Positions 1-8,605 of a stretch of 50,653 nt of DNA are shown one piece after another. The notes beneath the pieces are model-generated. The model saw nothing but the letters and a program-made list of their open reading frames with translations, searched no databases and was not told the DNA's origin. How positions within the stretch are numbered: the first letter of the stretch is position 1; every line of letters begins with the position of its first letter. The position numbers and the translations under genes were made by a program. This stretch comes from Actinomycetes bacterium (lineage in GTDB: Bacteria > Actinomycetota > Thermoleophilia > RBG-16-64-13): the NCBI GenBank assembly GCA_024637095.1, contig JAGXFV010000004.1, forward strand, positions 1-50,653, written 5' to 3'.

Positions 1-1
1 C

Positions 2-1639
2 GACTGGTGGCTCGCGCTCACGGGGCTGCTGCTTGGCGCTCTGGTGCTTTCGCATCTGGTGACCACTCTGGCGCTCATCTTCATCACCCCCAGTCTCCTG
101 GTGCTGCACCGCAACCTGCGGTCGTTCTTTTGGCTGGCAGCCGTCTTCCTCCTCGGCTTCTGCCTGCAGGCCTTCTGGGGCCTCCCTTTCCTGGACAAAC
201 TGGAATGGACAGCGCACATGAGCTGGAACCAGCTCACCGCCTTCGATGATTTGTTGCCTCAGGAGATCCGCATCGTGGCCGCCCTCGGCGTGGTGGGCAT
301 GGCCTATGCCCTGGCCAAGCGGGATCTTCGGACCTTCCCCATGTTCTGGACCGTGCTGGTATTGGTGGTTCTCTTCTACGCCCTGCCCGACGGCCGCCTC
401 TGGAATGCGCGTCTCTTGCCGTTCTTCTACTTCACCGTGCATCTGTGGGCGGCCTACGGCGTGGCCTGGTTACTCCGCCCCTTCCTAGTGATTGCGGACG
501 ACCTGTTGAGCCTTCCGGACCGCGTATCGGCACGGGCCTACGCCCCGCTGGTGGGTATCCTGGTGGTCGTTATCGCGGTGGCCACCAGCACGACCGCGGC
601 GGGTTGGATCCGCTGGAACTACTCGGGCTACGAAGGCAAGGACGGCTGGCCGCAGTATCAGGAGATCCTGGACTTCATCGACGAGCAGCCGCCCGGTCGG
701 GTCATGGTTGAGCACAATCAGAAGATCGACCGATTCGGGACACCTCGGGCGTTCGAGATCATCCCCTACTGGGCCGAGGGTCACGACACCATGGAGGGTA
801 CGCTGATGGAGGCGGCCTTCACGGCCCCGTATCACTTCATCAACCAGGCCGAACTCTCGGTGGAACCGAGTCACGCCATCGTCGGTGTGGAGTATCCGCC
901 GAGGAACACGGGCAGGGGGATATCCCACCTGCAATTGATGAACATCCCCTATCTGATCACGGTGTCCCCCGAGGTAACCGGCGAAGTGAACGCCGACCCC
1001 CGCGCCGATCTGCTGACCAAGATCGACGAGTTCAGCATCTTCAAGATCGCGGGCACCGGAGGCTACGTCGAGGTCGCGGCCAATCAGCCGCAGCGGCTGG
1101 TGACCGGGGACTGGCGGACTCCGGTGGTCGATTGGTATACCACCGATCCCGCGCTCGATGTTCCCCTCGTGTGGGATAGGGGAGAGGCAGGCGTGGAGCA
1201 GTTCCCGGAGATTGCGGCCGACGCGGTGACCAATCCTCCGCGCGAGCCTCTATCGGCCGATGGCGCTGTGATCTCGGAGCAATTCGAGGAAGAGAAGCTC
1301 ACCTTCGAGACCAGCGCCATCGGCGTTCCGCATCTGATCAAGATCTCCTACTTCCCCAACTGGCAGGTGGAGGGGGCCGAGGGTCCCTACGTGGCCTCAC
1401 CCTCTTTCATGATGGTGGTTCCCACCCAGCGCGAGGTCACTTTGAGCTACGGTTCCACCGCCTCGAACACGGTCGGCCAGACGCTGACGGGGTTGGGACT
1501 GCTGGCGATCCTCGGCATTCTGGCCTTCTCGCTCTGGCGGAGGAATCGCGGCCCTCGGCCTGAGACCGACAACGGGTTCGCTCCCGACAAGGTCCCGGGA
1601 GAAGACGCTCAGCCGATTGTCGGCCAGACGGTTCTCTAG
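2..1639 (+). CDS. Large polytopic membrane protein, 5' end missing (PTPS-related / GT-C-like)
   Basis: The reading frame is open to the left edge, so the true start lies outside the window; the first GTG at 44 is internal. The visible 545 residues begin with several hydrophobic helices, then a soluble extracytoplasmic stretch of roughly 280 residues, one last membrane helix close to the C-terminus and a short charged tail. This layout resembles the multi-spanning '6-pyruvoyl-tetrahydropterin synthase-related' membrane proteins and GT-C-like glycosyltransferases that work on envelope polysaccharides. I see no diagnostic catalytic motif, so the family call is tentative. The gene converges on the leftward gene below, and the two share a palindromic CTAG in their stop codons. 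Confidence 0.6.
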   Translation, partial: DWWLALTGLLLGALVLSHLVTTLALIFITPSLLVLHRNLRSFFWLAAVFLLGFCLQAFWGLPFLDKLEWTAHMSWNQLTAFDDLLPQEIRIVAALGVVGMAYALAKRDLRTFPMFWTVLVLVVLFYALPDGRLWNARLLPFFYFTVHLWAAYGVAWLLRPFLVIADDLLSLPDRVSARAYAPLVGILVVVIAVATSTTAAGWIRWNYSGYEGKDGWPQYQEILDFIDEQPPGRVMVEHNQKIDRFGTPRAFEIIPYWAEGHDTMEGTLMEAAFTAPYHFINQAELSVEPSHAIVGVEYPPRNTGRGISHLQLMNIPYLITVSPEVTGEVNADPRADLLTKIDEFSIFKIAGTGGYVEVAANQPQRLVTGDWRTPVVDWYTTDPALDVPLVWDRGEAGVEQFPEIAADAVTNPPREPLSADGAVISEQFEEEKLTFETSAIGVPHLIKISYFPNWQVEGAEGPYVASPSFMMVVPTQREVTLSYGSTASNTVGQTLTGLGLLAILGILAFSLWRRNRGPRPETDNGFAPDKVPGEDAQPIVGQTVL

Positions 1640-2391
1640 CCTGTCTTACTCAACCCCTCGATTAGGGGTGCCAAACGCTCTTGCGGCAGCGCGGTGAACA
1701 TCAAGATGGTGCTCCCGCCCTCCAACCAGCCGGCCAGGAACTGGTTCTCGCCCATTGAAGCGGTCTGCACCTGGGTTCCTCGAGCCTGCATGATCTCGCC
1801 GGTCGGCAGTTGCTGGGCCTGCGCCCCGTTCTGCTGATTGAGGCTGATGAAGTAGGTTCCGCCGGTGTGGGTGTAGGTGGAGACGATCAGGTGGCTACCC
1901 TGCTGGTCTTTCCCGGCCTCCAGGCTGGTCAGTTGCCATTCAGGATCGTCCAGAAAAAGCAAGGCGTAGGGGAACTGCCGGGCGAGTTGGGAGAAACGTT
2001 CGGCGATGGTGCCGCTGGTGGGCACGACCGGCTGTCCGCTGGGATCGGGTGCGGGCTCCTCGCCGGAGACGTCGCCCCCGGTGGCTGCTGAAAAGCCGGG
2101 AATAAGTGTGGTCGAAGTATTGGCCGCACCGGAGGAGGGCCTGGTGGTCGAGAGACCCGGCGAGGTCGTGACTGTGGGCGCCGACTCTCCCTCGCCTTCG
2201 TCCCAAACGGTGGAGGTCGGAGCTTCTTTGCTCTCATCGTCGAGAACAATCTGTTCGAGGCCGGAGGTCGTGTCTGCCGACAGTGGCGCTCCTGCATCGT
2301 TGTCGCTCGTGGCGTAGGCGACCCCGACCAAGGCGATCCCGAGCAGCGCCAGTAGCAGTCCGCCGAAGCGGAGGGTCGATTTGCGTATCAC
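1636..2391 (-). CDS. Secreted or membrane-anchored protein with Ser/Thr-rich linker
   Basis: This 251-residue protein has an N-terminal hydrophobic helix (about residues 9-28, after MIRKSTLRFG) that can act as a signal or anchor. A low-complexity linker rich in Thr, Ser, Pro and Glu spans about 35-130, and a compact C-terminal domain of about 120 residues follows. The end of that domain loosely resembles DUF4367-type domains of sporulation and lipoprotein-like proteins, but I cannot assign it. The GTG start overlaps the TGA of yjbQ by four bases (GTGA), so the pair is translationally coupled. The function is unknown; an extracytoplasmic location is likely. Confidence 0.6.
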   Translation of the reverse strand: MIRKSTLRFGGLLLALLGIALVGVAYATSDNDAGAPLSADTTSGLEQIVLDDESKEAPTSTVWDEGEGESAPTVTTSPGLSTTRPSSGAANTSTTLIPGFSAATGGDVSGEEPAPDPSGQPVVPTSGTIAERFSQLARQFPYALLFLDDPEWQLTSLEAGKDQQGSHLIVSTYTHTGGTYFISLNQQNGAQAQQLPTGEIMQARGTQVQTASMGENQFLAGWLEGGSTILMFTALPQERLAPLIEGLSKTG

Positions 2392-2780
2392 CCCAACTCA
2401 ACCCAGACGCGGCGGTTGCGGGGCCCGTCGAATTCGGCCAGATAGATGCTCTGCCAGGTTCCCAGCTTCAAGCTCCCTTTGGCGACGGGGACGGTCAGAT
2501 GCGTGCCGACCAGGCTGGTCTTGGAGTGGGCGTCGGAGTTGCCCTCGGCGTGACGGTAGCCGCCTTCGCGAGGAATCAGCCGGGCGAGGATATCTATCAG
2601 GTCCGTCGCCACCGAGGGATCGGCGCCCTCGTTGATGGTAACCCCCGCCGTGGTGTGGGGCACGAATACGTGAACCATGCCCGAATGAGAGGAATCAAGC
2701 TCGGCCAAGGCGGCGTCGACTTCGGAGGTGATGTCTACCAGGACCTCGCGCCGGGGGGTCCTCACCGAGAACTCAAGCAC
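2388..2780 (-). CDS. yjbQ: YjbQ/UPF0047 family protein
   Basis: At 130 residues this is the full length for the YjbQ (UPF0047) family, small trimeric proteins with weak thiamine-phosphate synthase activity in some members. Family hallmarks are visible: PHTTAGVTINE near residues 41-51 with its conserved His, GYRHAEGNSDAH near 74-85, and the C-terminal LGTWQSIYLAEFDGPR. It is the first gene of a leftward pair with the secreted protein downstream and starts about 30 bases from the tRNA-Ala gene. Family assignment is firm, but the physiological role in this organism is open. Confidence 0.9.
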   Translation of the reverse strand: MLEFSVRTPRREVLVDITSEVDAALAELDSSHSGMVHVFVPHTTAGVTINEGADPSVATDLIDILARLIPREGGYRHAEGNSDAHSKTSLVGTHLTVPVAKGSLKLGTWQSIYLAEFDGPRNRRVWVELG

Positions 2781-2810
2781 GAGCCGGACGTTCCGCTGCG
2801 GTGATCGAGG

Positions 2811-2883
2811 TGGAGGTAAGGGGATTCGAACCCCTGACCTTCGCGATGCGAACGCGATGCTCTCCCAACTGAGCTATACCCCC
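2811..2883 (-). tRNA. tRNA-Ala (CGC)
   Basis: A complete cloverleaf on the minus strand. The acceptor stem is GGGGGTA with TACCTCC (one G-U pair), the D-arm contains AGCTCAGTTGGGAGAGC, and the anticodon stem TCGCG/CGCGA encloses the loop TTCGCAT with anticodon CGC. The T-arm is AGGGGTTCGAATCCCCT. The discriminator base is A and the 3' CCA is not encoded. It reads codon GCG. Confidence 0.95.
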
Positions 2884-2913
2884 ACGGGCGGCGAAATCCA
2901 GAGGTCAGGGCAC

Positions 2914-2994
2914 CTAGATCAGACCGAAGGCTCGGAGTATGACCAGCACCAGGATCAGCAGGATAACCCCGAGCACAACATCTCTCACGCTCAC
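2914..2994 (-). CDS. 26-residue single-span membrane peptide
   Basis: A very short frame just upstream of tRNA-Ala on the same strand. GTG start at 2994 is preceded, with a five-base gap, by a strong ribosome-binding site AGGAGGT (3000-3006). The product begins MSVRDVVLGVILLILVLV and ends ILRAFGLI: a charged start, one strongly hydrophobic helix and a basic residue near the end. The nearby ATG at 2999 is followed at once by a stop, so GTG is the only workable start. No named family is recognised. The strong SD and clean transmembrane helix support a real small protein, but conservation has not been tested. Confidence 0.45.
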   Translation of the reverse strand: MSVRDVVLGVILLILVLVILRAFGLI

Positions 2995-3135
2995 GACATA
3001 CCTCCTATGAGTTTCCATCTAGCGGGGTAAGCGGTCGGGCCCGCGAAGCCCTATTTAAGCCTAAACCCAGGGCGCCTACAAGCGGGTGCGCGGACGGGCC
3101 CCTCTCCCGGCCGGCCGCCCGAGCGGGCAAACTGA

Positions 3136-3888
3136 TCAAGCCGAGCCGGACGAGAAAAAGAGCAGGACCAGGAAGGAACTGCCGTTTATGGTGGCGTGAA
3201 CGGCTATAGGGGCCCAGAGGCTCCCGGTGCGCCAGAACAGCCACGCGAAGGCCACACCGAGCACGAAGATGGCGGGGAAGAGTTGCAGAGAGGCGTGGGC
3301 GAAGGCGAAGAGGGCGCCGCTGACGAGCGCGGCCGGCCAAAAGCCGAGGTGATGCGCCGCCCCCTGCAGCAGGAACCCGCGGAAGAACAACTCCTCGCCC
3401 ACCGGCGCCGCGAGGATCACCGTGAAGGCCATCATCGCCACCTGGAGCGGTTCTCTCCCGAAAAGGAAGATGTCCCGGGGGGCAGGCAGGTTGATCACCA
3501 GCCCGCCCAGCAGGTTAACCGCGATGATCACCGAAGCGAGAAAGGCAAGCAGGCCGGCCAGGCTGCGCACGTCGATGGGCCGAAAGCCCAGTCTCTGCCA
3601 TCGCTGCTTCTCGCCGCGCAGGCCGACGAGCACCACCAATCCCGCCAAGAACAGGTATGTGGTCACCACCTGTACCGTGAAGACGAGCGCCGCACTCGTG
3701 GCACCTGGGAACGCGGAATAGAGACCTATAGGCATCAACAGCGCGCCGCCGAACGAGGCCAACAGGGTGATGGCGAGCACTCTTCGCCCACTCCATTCCA
3801 CCTGCGCGAAACCGCGCCGTTCCCCCAGACTGCGGCCACTCCCGGTCGGCTCGAGGAGTTGACGGACCAGAGAGGGTTCTTCGATCAA
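3136..3888 (-). CDS. CPBP family intramembrane metalloprotease
   Basis: A 250-residue polytopic protein with about seven hydrophobic helices. The three motifs of the CPBP (CAAX protease and bacteriocin-processing, Abi) family are present: EELFFRG with E165, E166 and R170, FAFAH with H198, and HATIN with H231 and N235. These form the intramembrane metal site that cleaves or modifies membrane peptides. The start overlaps the end of hypC by four bases (ATGA), placing it last in the nfeD-slipin-hypC-CPBP leftward operon. The substrate is unknown. Confidence 0.88.
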   Translation of the reverse strand: MIEEPSLVRQLLEPTGSGRSLGERRGFAQVEWSGRRVLAITLLASFGGALLMPIGLYSAFPGATSAALVFTVQVVTTYLFLAGLVVLVGLRGEKQRWQRLGFRPIDVRSLAGLLAFLASVIIAVNLLGGLVINLPAPRDIFLFGREPLQVAMMAFTVILAAPVGEELFFRGFLLQGAAHHLGFWPAALVSGALFAFAHASLQLFPAIFVLGVAFAWLFWRTGSLWAPIAVHATINGSSFLVLLFFSSGSA

Positions 3889-4184
3889 GTCTCTTCCTCT
3901 CCCCCCAGGTCACCGGGCGGCGGAGGAAAAGCCGGGCCGGGAGACCCTCTCATGCCGCCTGCGTCCGCGATCAGCTTTCGCATCTCTTCCCAGGGCTCCA
4001 GGGCGGCCTGGGCCTGCTCCTCATCGATGACGGAGATGGCAAAACCGGCGTGGACCAGGGCGTATTCGCCCACCTGTGCCTCGGGGCAGAGGAGGAGGGA
4101 GATCCGGCGGCGGACCCCCTCCAGGTTGATCACGGCGTTCAGGCCGTCGATCTGCTCGATGCGCGCAGGAATGGCCAAACACAT
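3885..4184 (-). CDS. hypC: HypC/HupF-family hydrogenase maturation chaperone
   Basis: The protein starts MCLAIPARI. The Cys immediately after the initiator Met is the invariant ligand-transfer residue of HypC, which works with HypD to build the Fe(CN)2CO group of [NiFe]-hydrogenases. The first 75 residues cover the usual HypC fold and a Pro/Gly-rich tail of about 25 residues extends it to 99. Its start lies two bases from the slipin stop. It stands alone here, without hypDEF or hydrogenase subunits in the window, which is unusual for hypC. Hydrogenase genes should be sought elsewhere in the genome. Confidence 0.88.
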   Translation of the reverse strand: MCLAIPARIEQIDGLNAVINLEGVRRRISLLLCPEAQVGEYALVHAGFAISVIDEEQAQAALEPWEEMRKLIADAGGMRGSPGPAFPPPPGDLGGEEET

Positions 4185-4185
4185 G

Positions 4186-5052
4186 CTAGCCCTCGTCCTC
4201 CGTGGGCTCCGGTGCGGCCACCTGTTCCGGCGCGGCCGGGTGCGATTTTGCGGGCGTGGGCTCCGGCGGGGGCGCGGGCGCCGGTGGGCTCTGGAGGTCG
4301 TTTCCGTTCCTCTTCAGGAAGGGGGTCAGCAGATCGATGGGGATCGGGAAGATCGTGGTCGAGTTCTTCTCGGAAGCGACCTCGATCAGGGTCTGTAGGT
4401 AGCGCAGTTGGATGGCGGTGGGAGTGCGGTCCAGGACAACGGCGGCCTGGGCCAGCTTCTCCGAAGCCTGGAACTCGCCCTCGGCCGCGATGACCTTGGC
4501 TCGGCGCTCTCGCTCGGCCTCGGCCTGGCGAGCCATCGCCCGCTGCATGCCTTGAGGAATCTCTACGTCCTTGATTTCGACCATGGAGACCTTGACCCCC
4601 CAGGGGTCGGTCTGCTCGTCGATGATCCCCTGCAGCCGGGCGTTGATCTGTTCCCTGGCGGTGAGCAGATGATCCAAATCGCTCTGGCCGAGCACGCTGC
4701 GCAGCGTGGTCTGGGCGATCTGGGAAGTGGCAAGTATGAAGTTCTCCACCTCGATGACTGAGTTGTTCGGGTCTACCACGCGGAAGTACACCACGGCGTT
4801 CACCCGGATGGGAACGTTGTCCATGGTGATGGCTTCCTGGGGCGGCACGTCCATGGTCACGGTGCGCAGGTCGACCTTGATCATGCGATCGACGATAGGG
4901 ATGAGGAAGAAGAGACCCGGTCCCTTCGCCCCGATGATCCGGCCCAGCCGGAAGATAACGCCCCGCTGGTACTCCGGCACGATCCGGACCGACGCGGAGA
5001 TCAGCAGGACCGCCAGGGCGACGATCACCGCACCCGAGGTCAGCAATTCCAT
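4186..5052 (-). CDS. Slipin / stomatin-like SPFH (band 7) protein
   Basis: A 288-residue member of the prokaryotic slipin group. An N-terminal membrane helix (about 5-22) is followed by the SPFH core ([15 protein letters not shown], then [20 protein letters not shown]), an Ala/Glu-rich helix ([18 protein letters not shown]) typical of oligomer formation, and a Pro/Ala/Glu-rich tail of about 40 residues. Slipins assemble on the membrane and are partners and substrates of NfeD-type proteases. Here the ATG overlaps the nfeD stop (TAATG), the classical nfeD-slipin operon. The role is probably membrane quality control. Confidence 0.9.
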   Translation of the reverse strand: MELLTSGAVIVALAVLLISASVRIVPEYQRGVIFRLGRIIGAKGPGLFFLIPIVDRMIKVDLRTVTMDVPPQEAITMDNVPIRVNAVVYFRVVDPNNSVIEVENFILATSQIAQTTLRSVLGQSDLDHLLTAREQINARLQGIIDEQTDPWGVKVSMVEIKDVEIPQGMQRAMARQAEAERERRAKVIAAEGEFQASEKLAQAAVVLDRTPTAIQLRYLQTLIEVASEKNSTTIFPIPIDLLTPFLKRNGNDLQSPPAPAPPPEPTPAKSHPAAPEQVAAPEPTEDEG

Positions 5053-6464
5053 TACTCCTCCTTATCCGCCCTCTGCGGGGCTTGCTCACGCCCGTCTGCC
5101 GGGCTTTTGTCTTCATCCGTCGTCTGTTCGACGATCAGGGTGAGGCCCTGGACGGCTGTGACCGTGACCGCTGAGCCTACGCTGATCGCGCTGCCCGCCT
5201 GAGCCCTCCATAGCTCGCCGTGGACCATGACCTGTCCCACTGGGTCGATAATCTGGCGCACATGACCCTGAGCGCCGACCATGGCCTCCAGACCCCCGCC
5301 CGACGTTTGGCGCCGCGCCCGAGCAACGGCGCGGGTCACGAACGCGAAGAAGGCCAGCGTGGCCAGTGAGGTCACAATGATCACCGACCAGTCTACCCTC
5401 AAAAAGCCCTCCGGGGCGTCGAACAGAAACACCCCGCCCAGGATCATAGCGGCCACTGCTCCAATGGCCAGAATACCGCCCGAAACCACGAAAACTTCGG
5501 CCACGAAGAGTATAGCCGCCAGAATCAGCAGGGCGACGCCCACCAGATTCACCGGCAGCACCGACAATGCGTAAAGGCCCAAGAGAAGCGAAATCCCCCC
5601 GACGATCCCCCCGACGCCGATGCCCGGGGACTGCAGTTCCAGCACGATTCCGAGAACCCCGACCATCAGGAAGATGTAGGCGAAGTTGGGGTTCACCACG
5701 AGGTGGAGAAAACGCTCCGCCCAGTTCATCTCCACCCGGTGGACGGGCGCGTCCGCGGTCTGCAGGGTGAAGCCCTTAGGCACGGTTTCGAAGCCGTCGA
5801 GCGCTTGTAGAAGGGTGTCCAGGTCCTCGGCCACGAACTCGATGACGCCGATTTCCTCGGCCTCAGTGGCCGGGAGGGATTCCGCATCGCGCACGGCCTG
5901 TTCCGCCCAGTCGGCGTTACGACCATGCTCCTCGGCCAGTGCGCGGATGTAGGCGACGGAATCGTTGATCACCTTGCGAGTTAGGGTCTCACCCATCTCG
6001 CCGCTCAGCGAGACCGGGGTGGCGGCGCCCAGGTTGGTCTGGGGCGCCATGGCTGTGACGTCGGCGCCCATCATTATGTAAACTCCGGCTGATGCCGCGC
6101 GGGCTCCGTTCGGATATACGTAGACGACCACCGGGATGTCGGCGTCGAGTTCGGCTTGGATTATCTGCCGCATGGACGAATCCAGGCCGCCGGGCGTATC
6201 CATCAAGATGACGAGGGCCTCGGCCTGAGCATCGTCGGCGCGCCCGATCGTCTTCCCGAGATAGTCGGCAAGCGGAGGATCGATGATGCCGTCGGCTTCG
6301 GTCACCCAGACCGCGCCCTGGGGTTGGGCCAGAGCGTCAACGGAGGGGAATCCCGAGATTCCCGCAGCGAGCGCAGCGAGTCCCAGGATCAGGGCGGCGA
6401 CAAGCCTCGTTCTTCGCCGGCGCCGGAGTAAAGGCCGCAGCCTCGTGAGCGCTTTGCGTGGCAT
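5052..6464 (-). CDS. NfeD1-type membrane serine protease
   Basis: At 470 residues this is the long form of NfeD. An Arg-rich N-terminus precedes a signal or anchor helix (about 21-37). A ClpP-class protease domain covers about 50-240: LMDTPGG near 88, candidate nucleophile S125 in [10 protein letters not shown], and K164 a plausible Ser/Lys-dyad partner. Four or five membrane helices (about 255-390) and a C-terminal OB-fold NfeD domain with [17 protein letters not shown] follow. The family cleaves the hydrophobic tail of partner stomatins, and the partner slipin gene follows directly downstream. Confidence 0.9.
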   Translation of the reverse strand: MPRKALTRLRPLLRRRRRTRLVAALILGLAALAAGISGFPSVDALAQPQGAVWVTEADGIIDPPLADYLGKTIGRADDAQAEALVILMDTPGGLDSSMRQIIQAELDADIPVVVYVYPNGARAASAGVYIMMGADVTAMAPQTNLGAATPVSLSGEMGETLTRKVINDSVAYIRALAEEHGRNADWAEQAVRDAESLPATEAEEIGVIEFVAEDLDTLLQALDGFETVPKGFTLQTADAPVHRVEMNWAERFLHLVVNPNFAYIFLMVGVLGIVLELQSPGIGVGGIVGGISLLLGLYALSVLPVNLVGVALLILAAILFVAEVFVVSGGILAIGAVAAMILGGVFLFDAPEGFLRVDWSVIIVTSLATLAFFAFVTRAVARARRQTSGGGLEAMVGAQGHVRQIIDPVGQVMVHGELWRAQAGSAISVGSAVTVTAVQGLTLIVEQTTDEDKSPADGREQAPQRADKEE

Positions 6465-6504
6465 TGGTTCCGCCTAGCTTACGGGCGTTTTCGCACGATC
6501 GATC

Positions 6505-7686
6505 CTAGAAGCGGCGGGCCCCGACGAAGTCAGAACGGGTGAAGGGCGAGTAACGCACCACCTCACCGGTGTAGGGGGCATGGATGAACTGCTCCCCGCC
6601 CGCAAAGATACCCACATGATGCACCGGATCGCCGAAGAAGACCAGGTCGCCAGGGAGCAGGTGCTCACGCGAAACGGGAGTGCCCAGCATGAATTGGAGC
6701 CGCGAAGAGTGAGGGACGTCGACGCTGACTTTGGCCAGGACGTACTGAGTGAGTCCGGAGCAATCAAAGCCCGAGGGCGACGCGCCCGCCCATACGTAGG
6801 GCACTCCCAGATACCGGTGGGCCACCTCGACGATGCGGCCTCCGCGACTGGACGCGGCGGGCGGCGAGGAGGGTGAGGGCGGCTTCTCTTCGGGACTCTC
6901 CTTGGGCGCCATCCTCTTGCCTTCAGTCGCGGGGGTCGAGCCCTGGTTCGGATTGCCGGCGGGGGCGACCACGGCTTCACGATCGCCGGAAGATCCGGAC
7001 GCCTCTCTCGTAGTCGATGCGTCGGTCTGCCGTTGCGCCTCCTCTTCGGCGGCAAGCCGAGCCTTCTCCTCGGCTGCGCGCCGGGCCTGCTCTTCGGCTC
7101 TTCGTTTGGCGGCTTCCTCGGCAGCCTTGCGGGCGAGTTCCTCCTCCCGCACTCGTTCCTCTTCCACGAGCCGGAGGATGTCGCTTTCCACCGACGCCAA
7201 CAACTCGGCCCGTTTGTCCAGCTGGGCTTCGACCGCCTTCCGGCTCTTCTCGAGCTCGCCGGCGATGACGGCGCGACGTTCCCGCTCTCGCTCCAGTTCC
7301 GCGAGTTCCCGCTCCAGTGCTTGGCGCAGACGGCGGGCTTCGCTCAAATGGTGACGATCGCCCTCGAGTACGTTGCCCAGGTACCGAACCCGATCGACCA
7401 GTTGCCGCAGAGTGGAACTCCCTGTCAACAGCTCGAGCGGTTGAAGGCTCCCGTGCTTGTAGACGGCGGGAAGGCGCTGCATCAGCTGTTCCTCGACAGC
7501 CTCCAGAGCCTCACTCGCCGCATTGACCCGCTCCTCAGCGCGCCCCTCGTCCGCCTGTGCCCTTTCCAGAAAGTAGCGTGCCTGGTCGTAATCCTCCACC
7601 AGTATTGCGATCTCGCGGTCGAGTGTTTCGGTCTCGCTCCTCAGGCTCTCTGCCTGGGAGCGCTGGTTCTCGAGCCGGTCCCGCAA
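6505..7686 (-). CDS. NlpC/P60 peptidoglycan endopeptidase with N-terminal coiled coil
   Basis: A secreted cell-wall hydrolase of the RipA/CwlO type. Residues 1-120 and the Arg/Glu-rich stretch around 120-225 form a long coiled coil, a Pro/Ser-rich linker follows, and the last 110 residues are an NlpC/P60 domain with catalytic Cys309 (FDCSGL), His357 (HHVGIFAG) and His369. Such enzymes cut D-Glu to diamino-acid bonds. The first standard start codon in frame is TTG at 7686, but the same frame continues upstream as a good signal peptide (LPLLIAVWFSLFVLPAVAA) to about 7779 without any ATG, GTG or TTG. The true start is therefore unresolved: either a CTG (7770), another non-standard codon or a sequence error. 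Confidence 0.85.
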   Translation of the reverse strand: MRDRLENQRSQAESLRSETETLDREIAILVEDYDQARYFLERAQADEGRAEERVNAASEALEAVEEQLMQRLPAVYKHGSLQPLELLTGSSTLRQLVDRVRYLGNVLEGDRHHLSEARRLRQALERELAELERERERRAVIAGELEKSRKAVEAQLDKRAELLASVESDILRLVEEERVREEELARKAAEEAAKRRAEEQARRAAEEKARLAAEEEAQRQTDASTTREASGSSGDREAVVAPAGNPNQGSTPATEGKRMAPKESPEEKPPSPSSPPAASSRGGRIVEVAHRYLGVPYVWAGASPSGFDCSGLTQYVLAKVSVDVPHSSRLQFMLGTPVSREHLLPGDLVFFGDPVHHVGIFAGGEQFIHAPYTGEVVRYSPFTRSDFVGARRF

Positions 7687-7807
7687 CCCGGCCAGCTCCT
7701 GATCTTGGGAGTTCGGCGGGGGCGCAGCGACCGCGGGAAGGACGAAGAGCGAGAACCAGACCGCGATCAGGAGCGGTAGGGTGGCCCACCTCCTACTCCG
7801 GTCTCGG

Positions 7808-7861
7808 AAGATCCTGCTGGCTCCGAAGGTTCTCCTGGCTCTGAAGATTCTGTTCGTGGCG
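7808..7861. repeat. Three imperfect 18-bp tandem repeats
   Basis: Three consecutive 18-base units start with AAGATCCTG (7808), AAGGTTCTC (7826) and AAGATTCTG (7844). The first two units continue with the shared core CTGGCTC. They lie in the gap between the NlpC/P60 gene and the GNAT gene. The remaining 190 bases of this gap show no convincing gene on either strand. A short leftward frame through the repeats encodes Gln-rich hexamers but has no other support. Confidence 0.45.
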
Positions 7862-7983
7862 CTCGGTTTGAAGATGCCTCCACCCGGATCGGCTTGCCTG
7901 TTGAATGAATTTTATTCGTCCGCGGCGCGACGAATCCTGCCCTGGGCTTCGTGGGCCACGGCCTCCAAATTGAACGGTCGAAC

Positions 7984-8595
7984 TCAGTTTCGGGTGCGGC
8001 TCCACATGGCGGGGCTGGGGGCGGTCCAGGGGCGAGGCTCCGGGAGGAGGCTGCGCAGCTCTTTGAGCGCGGGTATGAGCCCCACGAGTTCCGCTTTGAC
8101 CAGGAAGACTTGGCCGTTTCCGGAAACCACAGTGAACCCCTGCCGCTGGAGAAACTCAAGTCCGCAGAGGTTGCGCAGCCCGCAGAGATTCTCGTCTTCC
8201 AGCGGGCGGCAGTAGGCGAAGACGCGGCGCACTCCGCGGCGCCGGAGTTGGAACATGCTGCGGTGGAGCAGCCTCACCGGATCATGGGCGCGGCAGCCGA
8301 GGCGACCCCTGAGGCAGAAGAGAAGCACTTCGTCATCCGGCGGCGGATTAAGCGGCAGAATCTGGGTTCTCGGGAGTTTGCCAACAGGGGCATACTGCAC
8401 CGCGGCCAGCGTTTCCCCATCATCCTCCAGCATCAACCCCGGCGGACCCCACTCCCGTTCCACACGGCGCATCCACTCCAGGCGAGAGGTTTGTCTGGTG
8501 GCATCCTGCTTGGCCGTCTGCCACCAGAGGCAATCCGGGCAGGGAGCGGGCAGGCGGTGCTGCGTGGAGCTGATGACCTCGATGAAGCCCGACAT
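7984..8595 (-). CDS. GNAT-like acetyltransferase family protein
   Basis: A 203-residue protein that starts MSGFIEVISS and has a CPDC pair (about residues 19-22, CPDCLWWQ) likely to bind a metal or structure the N-terminus. The central part, LAAVQYAPVGKLPRTQ and VLLFCLRGR, matches the strand pattern of a group of GNAT-like proteins in actinobacteria and clostridia that act on unknown substrates. The GNAT acetyl-CoA-binding loop itself is not clearly readable, so the enzyme activity is an inference. It lies 10 bases after the Asp23-family gene in one leftward operon. Confidence 0.6.
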   Translation of the reverse strand: MSGFIEVISSTQHRLPAPCPDCLWWQTAKQDATRQTSRLEWMRRVEREWGPPGLMLEDDGETLAAVQYAPVGKLPRTQILPLNPPPDDEVLLFCLRGRLGCRAHDPVRLLHRSMFQLRRRGVRRVFAYCRPLEDENLCGLRNLCGLEFLQRQGFTVVSGNGQVFLVKAELVGLIPALKELRSLLPEPRPWTAPSPAMWSRTRN

Positions 8596-8605
8596 GCGGC
8601 GGCGT

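Noticed and set aside
3196-4398. 400-residue plus-strand open frame across CPBP, hypC and slipin genes
   Set aside because: Very charged, low-complexity shadow with no domains; the minus-strand operon has tight overlaps and family motifs.
7535-7789. GTG-started 84-residue minus-strand frame at the 5' end of the NlpC/P60 gene
   Set aside because: Shifted by one from the signal-peptide frame; Arg/Pro-rich, and its start overlaps the AGGAGG.
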